Shown: positions 36,483-46,664 of the stretch, piece after piece
How positions within the stretch are numbered: position 1 is the stretch's first letter
Layout: every line of letters begins with the position of its first letter
Origin: Pseudomonas sp. CAN1
GTDB lineage: Bacteria > Pseudomonadota > Gammaproteobacteria > Pseudomonadales > Pseudomonadaceae
Length of the DNA stretch: 64,000 nt
Reading direction: 5' to 3'
Assembly: GCF_030462585.1 (NCBI RefSeq)
Contig: NZ_JASMRU010000001.1
Span: 203,874-267,873 of the forward strand
Translations under genes and position numbers: made by a program
Notes under the pieces: model-generated
What the model was told of the DNA's origin: nothing
Seen by the model: only the letters and a program-made list of their open reading frames with translations
Databases searched by the model: none

Positions 36483-37166
36483 ATGAGCACTGCCAAATCC
36501 GCCCTGATCATCGGCGCCTCGCGCGGCCTCGGCCTGGGCCTGGTGCGCGAACTGCTGGACCGTGGCTGGGACGTCACCGCCACCGTGCGCGACGCCGCCA
36601 ACGCCGGTGAGCTGGCCGCGCTGCCGGTGCGCGTGGAATCCCTGCTGCTCGATGATGCACCGTCCCAGGACCGCCTCGCCGAGGCCCTGGCCGGCTCGCA
36701 CTTCGACCTCGTCTACATCAACGCAGGTGTCTACGGCCCGCCGCACCAGTCGGCCATCGACGCCAGCCTTGCCGATGTCGGCCAGCTGTTCATGGTCAAC
36801 GCCATCGCCCCGCTGCGCCTGGCCGAGCGCCTGCTGCCGCGTCTGAATCCCGAAAAGGGCGTGCTGGCCTTCATGACCTCGGAGCTGGGCAGCGTTGCCG
36901 GCAACCAATCCGGCGGCATGGCGCTGTACCGCGCGAGCAAGGCGGCGCTCAACTCGCTGACCCGCAGCTTCGTCGCCGAACTGGGCGAAACCGGCCTCAC
37001 CGTGCTCAACCTGCATCCGGGCTGGGTACGCACCGACATGGGCGGCGAATCCGCGCCGCTGGACGTGGAAACCAGCGCCCGGGGCCTGGTTGATCAGGTC
37101 GAAGGCCACGCCGGCCGGGGTGGCCAGTTCTACCTGGATTACCAGGGGACGACGATCGACTGGTGA
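36483..37166 (+). CDS. Short-chain dehydrogenase/reductase
   Basis: A 227-aa Rossmann oxidoreductase. NAD(P) motif IIGASRGLGLGLVRELLDRG at the N-terminus, YINAGVYGP in place of the usual NAGI segment, and catalytic YRASKAALNSL (YxxxK, about residue 150). I chose ATG at 36483 with GGAG upstream. The substrate is unknown. It follows fetB by 41 bp and may be transcribed with it. Confidence 0.87.
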   Translation: MSTAKSALIIGASRGLGLGLVRELLDRGWDVTATVRDAANAGELAALPVRVESLLLDDAPSQDRLAEALAGSHFDLVYINAGVYGPPHQSAIDASLADVGQLFMVNAIAPLRLAERLLPRLNPEKGVLAFMTSELGSVAGNQSGGMALYRASKAALNSLTRSFVAELGETGLTVLNLHPGWVRTDMGGESAPLDVETSARGLVDQVEGHAGRGGQFYLDYQGTTIDW

Positions 37167-37318
37167 CGGCTCGCGCCATGGGCGTTACCATGCGCCCACG
37201 TCTGACTCCCGGGTCAACGGACCTGGATCAGCAGACAGGGTGAACACTGAGCTGGCTTCCCATGACCCCATGGAGCCGGCTCGACACGAACGGCTCCGTC
37301 CGTTTGGAGAACTCACCC

Positions 37319-38677
37319 ATGTCATCCCCGCGTCTCTGGCTGCGCAACCCGCTGGCCATCTTCACCGCCAACGACCTCGACGCCCGTGGCGGCATCGTCG
37401 TCCAGGACGGCCGCATCGTCGAACTGGTCGCCGCCGGCCAGCAGCCCTCGACTCCCTGCCAACAGACCTTCGACGCCAGCCAGCACGTGCTGACGCCCGG
37501 CCTGATCAACACCCACCACCACTTCTACCAGACCCTCACCCGCGCCTGGGCGCCGGTGGTGAACCAGCCGCTGTTCCCCTGGCTGAAGACCCTCTACCCG
37601 GTGTGGGCGCGTCTGACCCCCGAGCAGCTCGGCGTGGCCACCAAGGTGGCGCTGGCCGAACTGCTGCTGTCGGGCTGCACCACCGCCGCCGACCACCACT
37701 ACCTGTTCCCCGATGGCCTGGAGCAGGCCATCGACGTGCAGGCCGGCGTGGTCCAGGAACTGGGCATGCGCGCCATGCTCACCCGCGGCTCCATGAGCCT
37801 GGGCGAAGCCGACGGCGGCCTGCCGCCGCAGCAGACCGTGCAGAGCGCCGAGGCCATCCTCGACGACAGCCAGCGGCTGATCCGCGAATACCACCAGCGC
37901 GGCGAAGGCGCCCAGGTGCAGATCGCCCTGGCGCCCTGCTCGCCGTTCTCGGTCACCCCGGAAATCATGCGCGCCAGCGCCGAGCTGGCCGAGCGCGAGG
38001 ACGTGCGCCTGCACACCCACCTCGCGGAAACCCTCGACGAGGAAGACTTCTGCCTGCAGCGCTTCGGCCAACGCACCGTGGATTACCTGGACAGCGTCGG
38101 CTGGCTCGGCCCGCGCACCTGGCTGGCCCACGGCATCCACTTCAACGACGAGGAAATCCGCCGCCTGGGCGAAGCCGGCACCGGCGTCTGCCACTGCCCC
38201 AGCTCGAACATGCGCCTGGCCTCGGGCATCTGCCCGACCGTGGCGCTGGAAGCGGCCGGCGCGCCGGTGGGCATCGGCGTGGACGGCTCGGCCTCCAACG
38301 ATGCCTCCAACATGATCCTCGAAGCCCGCCAGGCCCTGTACATCCAGCGTCTACGCTACGGCGCCGAGCAGATCACTCCGGAACGCGCGCTGGGCTGGGC
38401 CACCCGTGGCTCGGCAAAGCTGATCGGCCGCAGCGACATCGGCGAACTGGCCGTGGGCAAGCAGGCCGACCTGGCGCTGTTCAAGCTCGACGAGCTGCGT
38501 TTCTCCGGCAGCCATGACCCGCTCTCCGCGCTGCTGCTGTGCGGCGCCGACAAGGCCGACCGGATCATGATCGGCGGCACCTGGCGGGTCATCGACGGCG
38601 AAGTCGAGGGCCTCGACCTCAAGCGCCTGATCGCCGACCACACCCAGGCGGCACGCAAGCTGCTCGGCACGCTGTAA
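37319..38677 (+). CDS. 8-oxoguanine deaminase (PA0142-like amidohydrolase)
   Basis: A 452-aa amidohydrolase. Metal ligands are seen in TPGLINTHHHFYQTL (HxH, about residues 67-69), then LHTHLAETLDEEDFC (His about 240), WLAHGIHFNDEE and the final Asp in GVDGSASNDASNM. This pattern and sequence match PA0142 of P. aeruginosa, which is known as an 8-oxoguanine deaminase; a guanine or cytosine deaminase role is the main alternative. ATG at 37319 has TTTGGAG upstream. It fits the purine-degrading theme of the neighbourhood. Confidence 0.85.
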   Translation: MSSPRLWLRNPLAIFTANDLDARGGIVVQDGRIVELVAAGQQPSTPCQQTFDASQHVLTPGLINTHHHFYQTLTRAWAPVVNQPLFPWLKTLYPVWARLTPEQLGVATKVALAELLLSGCTTAADHHYLFPDGLEQAIDVQAGVVQELGMRAMLTRGSMSLGEADGGLPPQQTVQSAEAILDDSQRLIREYHQRGEGAQVQIALAPCSPFSVTPEIMRASAELAEREDVRLHTHLAETLDEEDFCLQRFGQRTVDYLDSVGWLGPRTWLAHGIHFNDEEIRRLGEAGTGVCHCPSSNMRLASGICPTVALEAAGAPVGIGVDGSASNDASNMILEARQALYIQRLRYGAEQITPERALGWATRGSAKLIGRSDIGELAVGKQADLALFKLDELRFSGSHDPLSALLLCGADKADRIMIGGTWRVIDGEVEGLDLKRLIADHTQAARKLLGTL

Positions 38678-38698
38678 ACGACCTGAGGCCTGCTCTTC

Positions 38699-38949
38699 GC
38701 AGGATGGCGTGGAGCGAAGCGATACCCATCAATCCGGTGCGCGGACAGCATGGGTATCGCAAGCTCCACCCATCCTACAATCGCGCCCCAATGCCAGGAC
38801 TGGCGCAGGAGCGGAGCCCGTCCGCGATGGATTCCGGCGCGATGCGGACCTATCGCGGACGGAGTCCGCTCCTACCCATCCGCAGACATCGGCAGTCACC
38901 CTGTAGGAGCGGGCCATGCCCGCGATCGCGCGCATGGCCCGCTCCTACA
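38699..38949. repeat. REP block between the deaminase and che2
   Basis: The 600-bp gap 38678-39282 has no gene. 38700-38778 is a facing pair of the GGATGGCGTGGAGCG...GATACCCATC family, the same family as the 77-bp array beside the RAYT gene at 57026. Two facing pairs of the GTAGGAGCG family follow at 38807-38875 and 38903-38949. The remaining 300 bp up to the receptor gene is promoter DNA. Confidence 0.8.
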
Positions 38950-39169
38950 CCCAGCCCCCATTCCCGCCCCCGTTTCGCCCCTCGCCGCAATGGCTCCAGA
39001 TGCCATTCCAACAGGCACGTTCTGCCATCGAGAAATCGCTAGAACCCGCGCCAGACAAGGCCTGCGCACTACCGCCCGTCGCCCTCCGAACGGCAACGAT
39101 GAACGGTCATTCAGCGAAAACCCCTCTAGATCAAGGGTCTATCCCCTGCGACGGGAATATGCCGCCAGT

Positions 39170-39197
39170 TTGACATCATCGATTGGCACTCTAGTTT
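39170..39197 (+). promoter_or_regulatory. Candidate promoter for the che2 operon
   Basis: TTGACA (39170-39175) and TAGTTT (39192-39197), 16 bp apart, lie about 85 bp upstream of the first che2 gene in an AT-richer stretch. The -10 is poor. The sequence TTGGCACTCTAGTTTT overlaps it and looks vaguely sigma-54-like but lacks the -12 GC. Confidence 0.3.
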
Positions 39198-39282
39198 TAA
39201 ATCGCAGCGCCGAATTCCTGCTCAAGAAGTAGTCAGCAGCCGTTCGGCCCGGTCACCGGCGCCCGGCAATGGAGTGCATTAC

Positions 39283-40470
39283 ATGCGCGATTCACAATTG
39301 AACCCGTCCGCGGGTCAAGGCATTGGCCAAGGCTGGCCGCAGCGCCTCGTTATCCAGTCCCTGCCATGGGTCGTCGTGGCCGGCCTGTGCGCCGTTGGTG
39401 TGCCGTTCTGGTGGATGCTGCCGGTAGGCTGGGTTTCCAGCCTGGTACTGAGCCGCCTGCTGTGCGGTGCCGCCAATGCGACCATCGACCCGCAGGCAAC
39501 CGTCCTGCGCAGCGACGACCTGCCCCAGTGGCGCCCGTTGCAGCAAGCCGTGGAAGGCCACCTGGCCGCGCTCAACGGCCACACCCACCAGGTCGACGCC
39601 CTGCTGCATCAGGCCATCCGCCAGCTGACCGACAGCTTCCACGCCCTCGCCGAGCGCATCGACAGCCAGCGCGGCCTGTCCCACTCGCTGATCGAGCGCT
39701 ACGACGGCCGCGGCCACCAGGACAACGACATCGACTTCCAGCGCTTCATCAACGCCACCCAGGAAACCCTCGGCCTGTTCGTCGAAGCGACCCTGGAGAC
39801 CAGCCGCACCTCGCAGCAGCTGGTGCAGCGCATGGACCGCGTGACGCACAAGATCGCCGACATCCTGCAATCCACCCAGGACATGGACGCCATCGCCAAG
39901 CAGACCAACCTGCTGGCCCTCAACGCCGCCATCGAGGCCGCCCGTGCCGGCGAGAGCGGGCGGGGCTTTGCCGTGGTGGCTGACGAGGTGCGCGCGCTGT
40001 CCACCCGCTCCACGCACTTCTCCCAGGCCATCCGTGAACACGTCGACGTGGTCTACCACGAGATCAAGGACGCCGAAGGCGCCATCAGCCAGCTGGCCGA
40101 CAAGGACATGTCCTTCGCCCTGGAATCGCGGCAGAAGATCCAGCGCATGCTCGACGACCTCGACGCCATGAACCAGCACACCGTGAAGGTGGTGCAGGAG
40201 CTGGACCGCATCTCCCTGGAAGTGGGCGATGGGGTCAACGCGGCGGTCACTGCCCTGCAGTTCCAGGACATGAGCAGCCAGCTGCTCGGGCAGATCAGCA
40301 AGCACGGCGCGCGCCTCGGCGCCCTGGCTGTGGGCCTGGGTGCCCTCGATGGCCGCGAACCGGGCGAATGGGGCGAGCGCCTGCGCGGTGAAGTCGCCGA
40401 GCTCGGCCGCCCGCTGAGCAACCCGGTGGCGCAGACCACGCTCAGCGCCGGCGAAGTGGAACTGTTCTGA
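39283..40470 (+). CDS. cttP: CttP-like methyl-accepting chemotaxis protein
   Basis: A 395-aa receptor with no periplasmic sensor domain. Two adjacent hydrophobic segments (about 20-58) precede a cytoplasmic signalling region with tip [20 protein letters not shown] (about 205-224). The position as first gene of che2 and the size match CttP of P. aeruginosa (PA0180). ATG at 39283 has GGAG 8 nt upstream. It probably lacks a direct outside ligand site. A short ORF with a strong SD follows. Confidence 0.84.
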   Translation: MRDSQLNPSAGQGIGQGWPQRLVIQSLPWVVVAGLCAVGVPFWWMLPVGWVSSLVLSRLLCGAANATIDPQATVLRSDDLPQWRPLQQAVEGHLAALNGHTHQVDALLHQAIRQLTDSFHALAERIDSQRGLSHSLIERYDGRGHQDNDIDFQRFINATQETLGLFVEATLETSRTSQQLVQRMDRVTHKIADILQSTQDMDAIAKQTNLLALNAAIEAARAGESGRGFAVVADEVRALSTRSTHFSQAIREHVDVVYHEIKDAEGAISQLADKDMSFALESRQKIQRMLDDLDAMNQHTVKVVQELDRISLEVGDGVNAAVTALQFQDMSSQLLGQISKHGARLGALAVGLGALDGREPGEWGERLRGEVAELGRPLSNPVAQTTLSAGEVELF

Positions 40471-40503
40471 AGCCGTTCCCGTCCCGCCCACAGGAGGCAT
40501 TGC

Positions 40504-40554
40504 CATGCTGCAGTCCCTTTACGAATACCTGGCCAACCTCGCCCTGATCGGCTG
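40504..40554 (+). CDS. Possible 16-aa peptide in the che2 operon
   Basis: ATG at 40504 opens a 16-codon frame (MLQSLYEYLANLALIG) preceded by a near-perfect AGGAGG at 40492-40497 with 6-nt spacing, better than that of most genes around it. It lies between cttP and cheY. It is amphipathic-looking. No homology can be judged at this size; it might be a leader peptide or an accident. Confidence 0.4.
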
Positions 40555-40640
40555 AGAGCCACTCTTTCCGCGCGCCGGGAAGGCGCGCCGACGCGCCGCC
40601 CGGCGGGTAAACACGCATTGCCACCAGGAGAACCAACGCA

Positions 40641-41006
40641 ATGGGTAAGCAGATTCTGATCGTCGATGACTCGGCCTCGATCCGGCAGATGCTGAGCTTC
40701 ACGCTCAAGTCCGCCGGCTACGAGGTGGACGAGGCCGTGGACGGCAAGGACGGCCTGGGCAAAGCCCAGCGCAAGGCCTACAGCCTGGTCTTCACCGACC
40801 AGAACATGCCGAACATGGACGGCCTGTCGCTGATCCGCAGCCTGCGCGACATGGCCGGCTACCGCAGCACGCCGATCCTCATGCTGACCACCGAATCCAG
40901 CGACGCCATGAAGCAGCAGGGCAAGAGCGCCGGCGCCACCGGCTGGCTGGTCAAGCCGTTCGACCCGCCGAAGCTGCTCGAAGTGACCCGCAAGGTCCTG
41001 CCCTAG
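40641..41006 (+). CDS. cheY: Chemotaxis response regulator CheY (che2)
   Basis: A 121-aa single receiver domain. Acidic pair DD at 9-10, phospho-acceptor Asp53 in LVFTDQNMPNMDG, Thr in MLTTESS and Lys in WLVKPFDPP. AGGAG lies 9 nt before the ATG. It accepts phosphate from CheA encoded 11 bp downstream; in the che2 system the output is not simply the flagellar motor. Confidence 0.94.
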   Translation: MGKQILIVDDSASIRQMLSFTLKSAGYEVDEAVDGKDGLGKAQRKAYSLVFTDQNMPNMDGLSLIRSLRDMAGYRSTPILMLTTESSDAMKQQGKSAGATGWLVKPFDPPKLLEVTRKVLP

Positions 41007-41017
41007 GGGTATCGCCG

Positions 41018-42919
41018 ATGGCCACTGGAATGGAGCAGTTCCTCCAGGTGTTCTTCGAGGAAACCGACGAACACCTGGCGACCCTCGAACTCCTGCTGAT
41101 CGGGCTCGACCTCGACCAGCCGGACGCCGAGGCGCTCAATGGCATCTTCCGCGCCGCCCACTCGATCAAGGGCTCCAGCGGCATGTTCGGTTTCGACGAC
41201 CTGACCGCCGTGACCCACGAGCTGGAAACCCTGCTCGACCGCATCCGCTGCGGGCAGACCGCCCTGCACGTGGACATGATCAGCGTATTCCTCGAAGCCC
41301 GCGACGTGCTGCAGCGCCTGCTCGACGCCCACCGCAGCCAGGTACCCGATCCGGACGTGCCGGTGGCCACCACCGTCGAGCGCCTGCGCGCCTGGCTGGC
41401 CGAGCCCGTCGCACCCGCTGCCGATGATGGTTTCGGCCTGTTCGACAACGCCCCCGCAGCCGCCGAAACCAGCGCCAGCGATGATGACGCCTTCGGCTTC
41501 TTCGACGATGCGCCCGGCACTCCCGGCGCCAGCGAAACCAGCGCCAGCAGCGACGACGATTTCGGTTTCTTCGACGACGCCCCCGGTGCGCCGGACGCCA
41601 AGCCGGTCGAGCCCTACGGCATCTTCGACAAGGCCCCCGGCGCGCCCACGGCCGCGGCCGTCGCAACCCCGAGCGAGCAGGCCAAGGCCGCGCCCAGCGC
41701 CGCCAAGCCGGCCGCCCGCACCGACAGTGAATCCAGTTCGATCCGCGTCAGCGTCGAGAAGATCGACAGCCTGATCAACCTGGTCGGTGAGCTGGTGATC
41801 ACCCAGGCCATGCTCAGCCAGCTCAGCGAGGATCTCGACCCCACGCATTTCGAGCGCCTGCAGCAGGCCCTGGCGCAACTGGAACACAACACCCGCGACC
41901 TGCAGGAATCGGTGATGTCGATCCGCATGCTGCCGATCAGCTTCATCTTCAGCCGCTTCCCGCGCCTGGTGCACGACACCTCCGCGCGCCTGGGCAAGCA
42001 GGTCGAGCTGATCCTCCACGGCGAGCACACCGAACTGGACAAGAGCGTCATCGAGAAGCTCAGCGACCCGCTCACCCACATCGTCCGCAACAGCATCGAC
42101 CACGGCATCGAGACGCCCGCCGAACGCCTGGCCGCCGGCAAGCCGGCGCAGGGTTCGGTGAAGCTCGCCGCCAGCCACCAGGGCGGCAGCGTGGTGGTGG
42201 AAATCTCCGATGACGGCCGCGGCCTGTCCCGCGAGCGCATCCTCGCCAAGGCCCGCGAAAAGGGCCTGCCGGTACACGATGGGATGACCGACGCAGAGGT
42301 CTGGCAACTGATCTTCATGCCCGGCTTCTCCACCGCCGAAGCAGTCACCGAACTCTCCGGCCGTGGCGTCGGGATGGACGTGGTGCGGCGCAACATCCAG
42401 GCCATGGGCGGGCGCATCGACATCGATTCGGCGCCCGGCATGGGCACCCGCATGAGCATCCGCCTGCCGCTGACCCTGGCCATCCTCGACGGCCTGATTG
42501 TCGCCGTGGAGAAGGTCAACTACGTGGTGCCGCTGACCTACATCGTCGAGTCGCTGCAGGCCCGCGCCGACGACGTGCGCGGCCTCGCCGGCGAGGAGTC
42601 GACGGTGATCCGCGTGCGCGGCGAATACCTGCCGCTGTTCTCCCTCAACCAGCTGCTGCGCATCGGCGCCCAGCCGCAGCCGCCGGAGCAGGGGATCGTG
42701 GTGATCCTCGAATCCGAGGGCAGGAGCTTCGCCCTGCAGGTGGACGAGCTGGTCGGCCAGCAGCAGGTAGTGATCAAGAGCCTGGAACAGAACTTCCGCC
42801 GGATCGACGGGATCGCCGGCGCCACCATCATGGGCGACGGCAGCGTCGCCCTGATTCTCGATGTCGATGCCCTGCCACGCCTGGCGGCACAAGGAGAAAT
42901 GAACCATGAGCGCAGCTGA
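41018..42919 (+). CDS. cheA: Chemotaxis histidine kinase CheA (che2)
   Basis: A 633-aa kinase. P1 Hpt domain with His48 in [15 protein letters not shown]; an Ala/Pro/Asp-rich linker (about 130-235) with four copies of a [FY]G[LFI]FD[DNK]AP motif; P3 dimerisation ([21 protein letters not shown]); P4 kinase with [12 protein letters not shown] (N box), [10 protein letters not shown] (G1) and [13 protein letters not shown] (G2); P5 CheW-like domain at the end. A classic P2 domain is not evident, and the repeated motif occupies its place. It overlaps cheW by 14 nt. Confidence 0.94.
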   Translation: MATGMEQFLQVFFEETDEHLATLELLLIGLDLDQPDAEALNGIFRAAHSIKGSSGMFGFDDLTAVTHELETLLDRIRCGQTALHVDMISVFLEARDVLQRLLDAHRSQVPDPDVPVATTVERLRAWLAEPVAPAADDGFGLFDNAPAAAETSASDDDAFGFFDDAPGTPGASETSASSDDDFGFFDDAPGAPDAKPVEPYGIFDKAPGAPTAAAVATPSEQAKAAPSAAKPAARTDSESSSIRVSVEKIDSLINLVGELVITQAMLSQLSEDLDPTHFERLQQALAQLEHNTRDLQESVMSIRMLPISFIFSRFPRLVHDTSARLGKQVELILHGEHTELDKSVIEKLSDPLTHIVRNSIDHGIETPAERLAAGKPAQGSVKLAASHQGGSVVVEISDDGRGLSRERILAKAREKGLPVHDGMTDAEVWQLIFMPGFSTAEAVTELSGRGVGMDVVRRNIQAMGGRIDIDSAPGMGTRMSIRLPLTLAILDGLIVAVEKVNYVVPLTYIVESLQARADDVRGLAGEESTVIRVRGEYLPLFSLNQLLRIGAQPQPPEQGIVVILESEGRSFALQVDELVGQQQVVIKSLEQNFRRIDGIAGATIMGDGSVALILDVDALPRLAAQGEMNHERS

Positions 42920-43391
42920 AGCCGCCACCGCGACTAGCCCGGCGCAGGAATACCTGACCTTCACCCTGGGCCGCGAGGAATACGCCATCGACATCCTCCG
43001 CGTGCAGGAAATCCGTGGCTACGACCAGGTCACCGCCATCGCCAACGCCCCCGCCTTCATCAAGGGCGTGATCAACCTGCGCGGCGCCATCGTTCCCATC
43101 GTCGACCTGCGCATCAAGTTCAACCTGGCCGACATCAGCTACGACCAGTTCACCGTGGTGATCATCCTCAACGTCGGCCGGCGCATCGTCGGCGCGGTGG
43201 TGGATTCGGTCTCCGACGTGATCGCCCTGGCCGGCGAGGAGATCAAGCCGCGCCCGGAATTCGCCGCCAGCTTCGACACCGAGTACCTGCTGGGCCTGGC
43301 CACCGCCGGCGAGCGGATGCTGATCCTGGTGGATATCGAAAAACTCATGACCAGCCGCGAAATGGCGCTGGTCGACGACGCCGCGGCCTGA
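42906..43391 (+). CDS. cheW: Chemotaxis coupling protein CheW (che2)
   Basis: A 161-aa coupling protein that joins receptors to CheA. CheW landmarks: [40 protein letters not shown] and [14 protein letters not shown]. The start overlaps the end of cheA by 14 nt. The aer2 gene follows in 37 bp. Confidence 0.94.
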   Translation: MSAAEAATATSPAQEYLTFTLGREEYAIDILRVQEIRGYDQVTAIANAPAFIKGVINLRGAIVPIVDLRIKFNLADISYDQFTVVIILNVGRRIVGAVVDSVSDVIALAGEEIKPRPEFAASFDTEYLLGLATAGERMLILVDIEKLMTSREMALVDDAAA

Positions 43392-43428
43392 GCCGGGCAA
43401 ACCCTGACAGAGCAGAGGATCAAGACAA

Positions 43429-45453
43429 ATGGGTCTGTTCAACGCACACGCCTTGGCGCAACAACGCGCCGACCGCATCACCGCCATTCTCCACAGCCTG
43501 GTGGACGGCAACCTCGACGTCGCCATCGGCGAAGCCCCGGCCGCCGGCTACGAGCGCCTGTATGACGGGCTGCGCAGCATCCAGCGCAACCTGCGCGAGC
43601 AGCGCGCCGAGCAGGCCCAGGTGGAAGCCCTGGAAGCCGGCCTGGTGGAAATGACCCGCCAGCACGAGCTGGGCTGGATCGACGAGGTGATCCCGGTGGA
43701 CAAGTTCGCCGGCCGCCCGGCGCGCATCGCCAAGGGCATCAACGACCTGGTCGCCGCGCATATCGCGGTGAAGATGAAGGTGGTCGCCACCGTCACCGCC
43801 TACGGCAAGGGCGACTACTCGGTGGAAATGGACCGCCTGCCGGGCAAGAAGGCCATCATCACCGAGGCCATCGACGGCGTGCGCAACAGCCTCAAGGCCA
43901 ACGCCGATGCCGCCGAGTACAACGCGCGGATCAAGAGCGCGCTGGATAACGTCTCGGCCAACGTGATGATCGCCAACAACGATCTCGACATCATCTACAT
44001 GAACCGCACGGTGACCGAGATGCTCGGCAACGCCGAGGCCGACATCCGCAAGCAGCTGCCGAACTTCAACGCCAGCCGCCTGATGGGCACCAACATCGAC
44101 ATCTTCCACAAGAACCCGGCGCACCAGCGCAACATGCTGGCGCACCTGACCGCGCGGCATAAGGCCGAGCTGAACCTCGGCGGCCGGCGCTTCGCGCTGG
44201 ACGTGGTGCCGGTGTTCAACGATGCCGGCGAGCGCCTGGGTTCGGCCGTGCAGTGGACCGACCGCACCGAGGAATACCGCGCCGAGCAGGAAGTCTCGCA
44301 ACTGGTGGACGCCGCCGTCGCCGGCGACTTCACCAAGCGCATCGAGGCGTCGAACAAGGAAGGCTTCTTCCTGAAGATCGCCACCGGCCTGAACAACCTG
44401 GTAGACACCGCCGACAAGGGCCTGCGCGACGTTACCCGCGTGCTCGGCGCCCTCGCCCAGGGCGACCTGACCCAGCGCATCGACGCCGACTACCAGGGCA
44501 CCTTCGGCGAACTCAAGGATTACGCCAACGAGACCGCGCAAAGCCTGTCGCGCATGCTCGGGCAGATTCGCGAAGCGGCCGACACCATCCACACTGCCGC
44601 CAGCGAGATCGCCAGCGGCAACGCCGAACTGTCCACCCGCACCGAGCAGCAGGCCTCCAGCCTGGAAGAAACCGCGTCGAGCATGGAAGAGCTGACCAGC
44701 ACCGTGAAACTCAACGCCGAGAACGCCCGCCAGGCCAACTCGCTGGCGGTGAACGCCTCGGAAGTCGCCACCCAGGGCGGCAGCGTGGTGCAGAAGGTGG
44801 TCGGCACCATGTCGGCGATCAACGACTCGGCGCGCAAGATCGCCGACATCATCGGCGTGATCGACGGCATCGCCTTCCAGACCAACATCCTCGCGCTCAA
44901 CGCCGCGGTGGAAGCCGCCCGCGCCGGCGAGCAGGGCCGTGGTTTCGCCGTGGTGGCCGGGGAAGTGCGCACCCTGGCGCAGCGTTCCGCCGCCGCTGCC
45001 AAGGAGATCAAGACACTGATCAACGACTCGGTGGACAAGGTCGAGAGCGGCAACACCCTGGTCGCCCAGGCCGGCCAGACCATGAGCGATATCGTGGTAG
45101 CCATCAAGCGCGTCACCGACATCATGGCCGAGATCGCCGCCGCGTCCGCCGAGCAGAGCAGCGGCATCGAGGAAGTGAACGGCGCCGTGTCGCAGATGGA
45201 CGAGATGACCCAGCAGAACGCCGCGCTGGTGGAAGAAGCCGCCGCCTCGGCCGAGGCCCTGCAGGAGCAGGCCGGCATGCTCAACCAGCAGGTCGCGGTG
45301 TTCCGCCTGGAAGCCATCGCGGCCACCGTGGTGCCGCTGGCCTCCGCCCGCCCGGCCCGCGCCGAGCCGGCCGCGCACACCTCCCGCGCCGCCCGCGGCG
45401 TGGCCAAGGCAGTGCGCGCCAAGGGCAAGGAGGATGACTGGGAAGAGTTCTGA
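43429..45453 (+). CDS. aer2: Soluble PAS chemoreceptor Aer2 (McpB)
   Basis: A 674-aa receptor with no membrane segment. N-terminal poly-HAMP region (about 1-165), PAS domain (about 167-285, with [15 protein letters not shown] and the YRTEEY-like end [12 protein letters not shown]), two further HAMP units, then the signalling hairpin ([20 protein letters not shown]). In P. aeruginosa the PAS binds heme and senses O2/CO. The tail ends DDWEEF, equivalent to the C-terminal pentapeptide (xWxxF) that tethers CheR. It is followed by a repeat block. Confidence 0.93.
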   Translation: MGLFNAHALAQQRADRITAILHSLVDGNLDVAIGEAPAAGYERLYDGLRSIQRNLREQRAEQAQVEALEAGLVEMTRQHELGWIDEVIPVDKFAGRPARIAKGINDLVAAHIAVKMKVVATVTAYGKGDYSVEMDRLPGKKAIITEAIDGVRNSLKANADAAEYNARIKSALDNVSANVMIANNDLDIIYMNRTVTEMLGNAEADIRKQLPNFNASRLMGTNIDIFHKNPAHQRNMLAHLTARHKAELNLGGRRFALDVVPVFNDAGERLGSAVQWTDRTEEYRAEQEVSQLVDAAVAGDFTKRIEASNKEGFFLKIATGLNNLVDTADKGLRDVTRVLGALAQGDLTQRIDADYQGTFGELKDYANETAQSLSRMLGQIREAADTIHTAASEIASGNAELSTRTEQQASSLEETASSMEELTSTVKLNAENARQANSLAVNASEVATQGGSVVQKVVGTMSAINDSARKIADIIGVIDGIAFQTNILALNAAVEAARAGEQGRGFAVVAGEVRTLAQRSAAAAKEIKTLINDSVDKVESGNTLVAQAGQTMSDIVVAIKRVTDIMAEIAAASAEQSSGIEEVNGAVSQMDEMTQQNAALVEEAAASAEALQEQAGMLNQQVAVFRLEAIAATVVPLASARPARAEPAAHTSRAARGVAKAVRAKGKEDDWEEF

Positions 45454-45564
45454 TCGGGCGGGGCTCAAGGATGGCGGCGGCCGGAGCAATGGGAGGGTCG
45501 GCTACCGCGGGCGGACCAGGGATGGTCGGAGATGGGCATTCAGCGGCAACTCTTTACCTGAGGC

Positions 45565-45793
45565 CCCTCTCCCCCCGCCCTCTCCCTGAAGGGAGAGGGA
45601 GCTATCCGTGCCGGCTGACAGCATGGCATCCACCTGCACCGAACCAGTCCCCTCTCCCTTCAGGGAGAGGGTTAGGGAGAGGGTAACGCCCAGCACCGGA
45701 CCTTCTCGAACCACCCAATGAAGTAGGGCGCATAACGCCGCAAGCGTTATCCGCCATCACGGCGGACAACTCGTGCCGGGTCATGCGCCCTAC
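45565..45793. repeat. Repeat block separating aer2 from cheR
   Basis: The 368-bp gap holds a facing pair of CCCTCTCCC hairpins (45565-45683), nearly the same as 8190-8308 including the inner spacer. A facing GTAGGGCGCATAACG pair (45723-45793) follows, ending 29 bp before the cheR start. No gene is seen. In PAO1 aer2 and cheR2 are adjacent, so this looks like an insertion. Confidence 0.8.
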
Positions 45794-45821
45794 GCAACCT
45801 GCTCAACACCGAGACAACCCG

Positions 45822-46664
45822 ATGTCGATCAACCTGCCCGCCCCCGAGCACGAATTCCACTACACCCGCCGGGACTTCCAGCAGGTGCGCGAGCGCCTCT
45901 ACCAGCACGCCGGCATCAGCCTCTCGGAGAACAAGCAGCAGCTGGTCTACAGCCGCCTGTCGCGGCGCCTGCGCAGCCTGCGGCTGGGCAGCTTCGCCGA
46001 GTACTTCGCCTACCTGGAGAACCACGAGGAGGAGTGGCAGCAGTTCGTCAACGCGCTGACCACCAACCTCACCGCGTTCTTCCGCGAGAAGCACCACTTC
46101 GACCACCTCGGCCGCTTCGCCACCGAGCAGCTTCGCGACCACCGCCCGCTGCGCTTCTGGTCCACCGCGTCGAGCACCGGCGAGGAGCCCTACTCCATGG
46201 CCATGACCCTGGTGGACGCACTGGGCAGCTTCGCCCCGCCCATCGAGCTGATCGCCTCGGACATCGACACCGGCGTGCTCGGCCAGGCACGCCAGGGCAT
46301 CTACCCGCTGGATCGCATCGAGGCGCTGAGCCCGGCGCAGAAGAAGCGCTTCTTCCTCCGTGGCACCGGCGGCAACGCCGGCAAGGCGCGGGTGGTGCGC
46401 GAACTGCGGCAGATGATCGACTACCGGCAGATCAACCTGCTGGACAAGGACTGGGGCATCGCCGGCGGGCTCGACGCGATCTTCTGCCGCAACGTGATGA
46501 TCTATTTCGACAAGCCGACCCAGACCCGCCTGCTCGAACGCATGGTGCGCCTGCTGCGCCCTGGCGGGCTGTTCTTCGCCGGGCACTCGGAGAACTTCGT
46601 CCACGCCAGCCACCTGGTGCGCTCGGTCGGCCGCACCACCTACCAGGCGGTGGGGAGCCACTGA
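45822..46664 (+). CDS. cheR: Chemotaxis methyltransferase CheR (che2)
   Basis: A 280-aa SAM-dependent methyltransferase acting on receptor glutamates. N-terminal helical domain (FQQVRERLYQHAGISLSENK), then the SAM site STASSTGEEPYSMAM (about 109-123), IASDIDTGVLGQARQGIY and AIFCRNVMIYFD. In che2 it is expected to act on Aer2 through its C-terminal pentapeptide. ATG at 45822 has no strong SD, perhaps because repeats now form its leader. The stop overlaps cheD (TGATG). Confidence 0.93.
   Translation: MSINLPAPEHEFHYTRRDFQQVRERLYQHAGISLSENKQQLVYSRLSRRLRSLRLGSFAEYFAYLENHEEEWQQFVNALTTNLTAFFREKHHFDHLGRFATEQLRDHRPLRFWSTASSTGEEPYSMAMTLVDALGSFAPPIELIASDIDTGVLGQARQGIYPLDRIEALSPAQKKRFFLRGTGGNAGKARVVRELRQMIDYRQINLLDKDWGIAGGLDAIFCRNVMIYFDKPTQTRLLERMVRLLRPGGLFFAGHSENFVHASHLVRSVGRTTYQAVGSH

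Noticed and set aside
38678-39273. Small protein frames in the REP block before che2
   Set aside because: All overlap inverted REP copies and lack ribosome sites; they read the repeat sequence.
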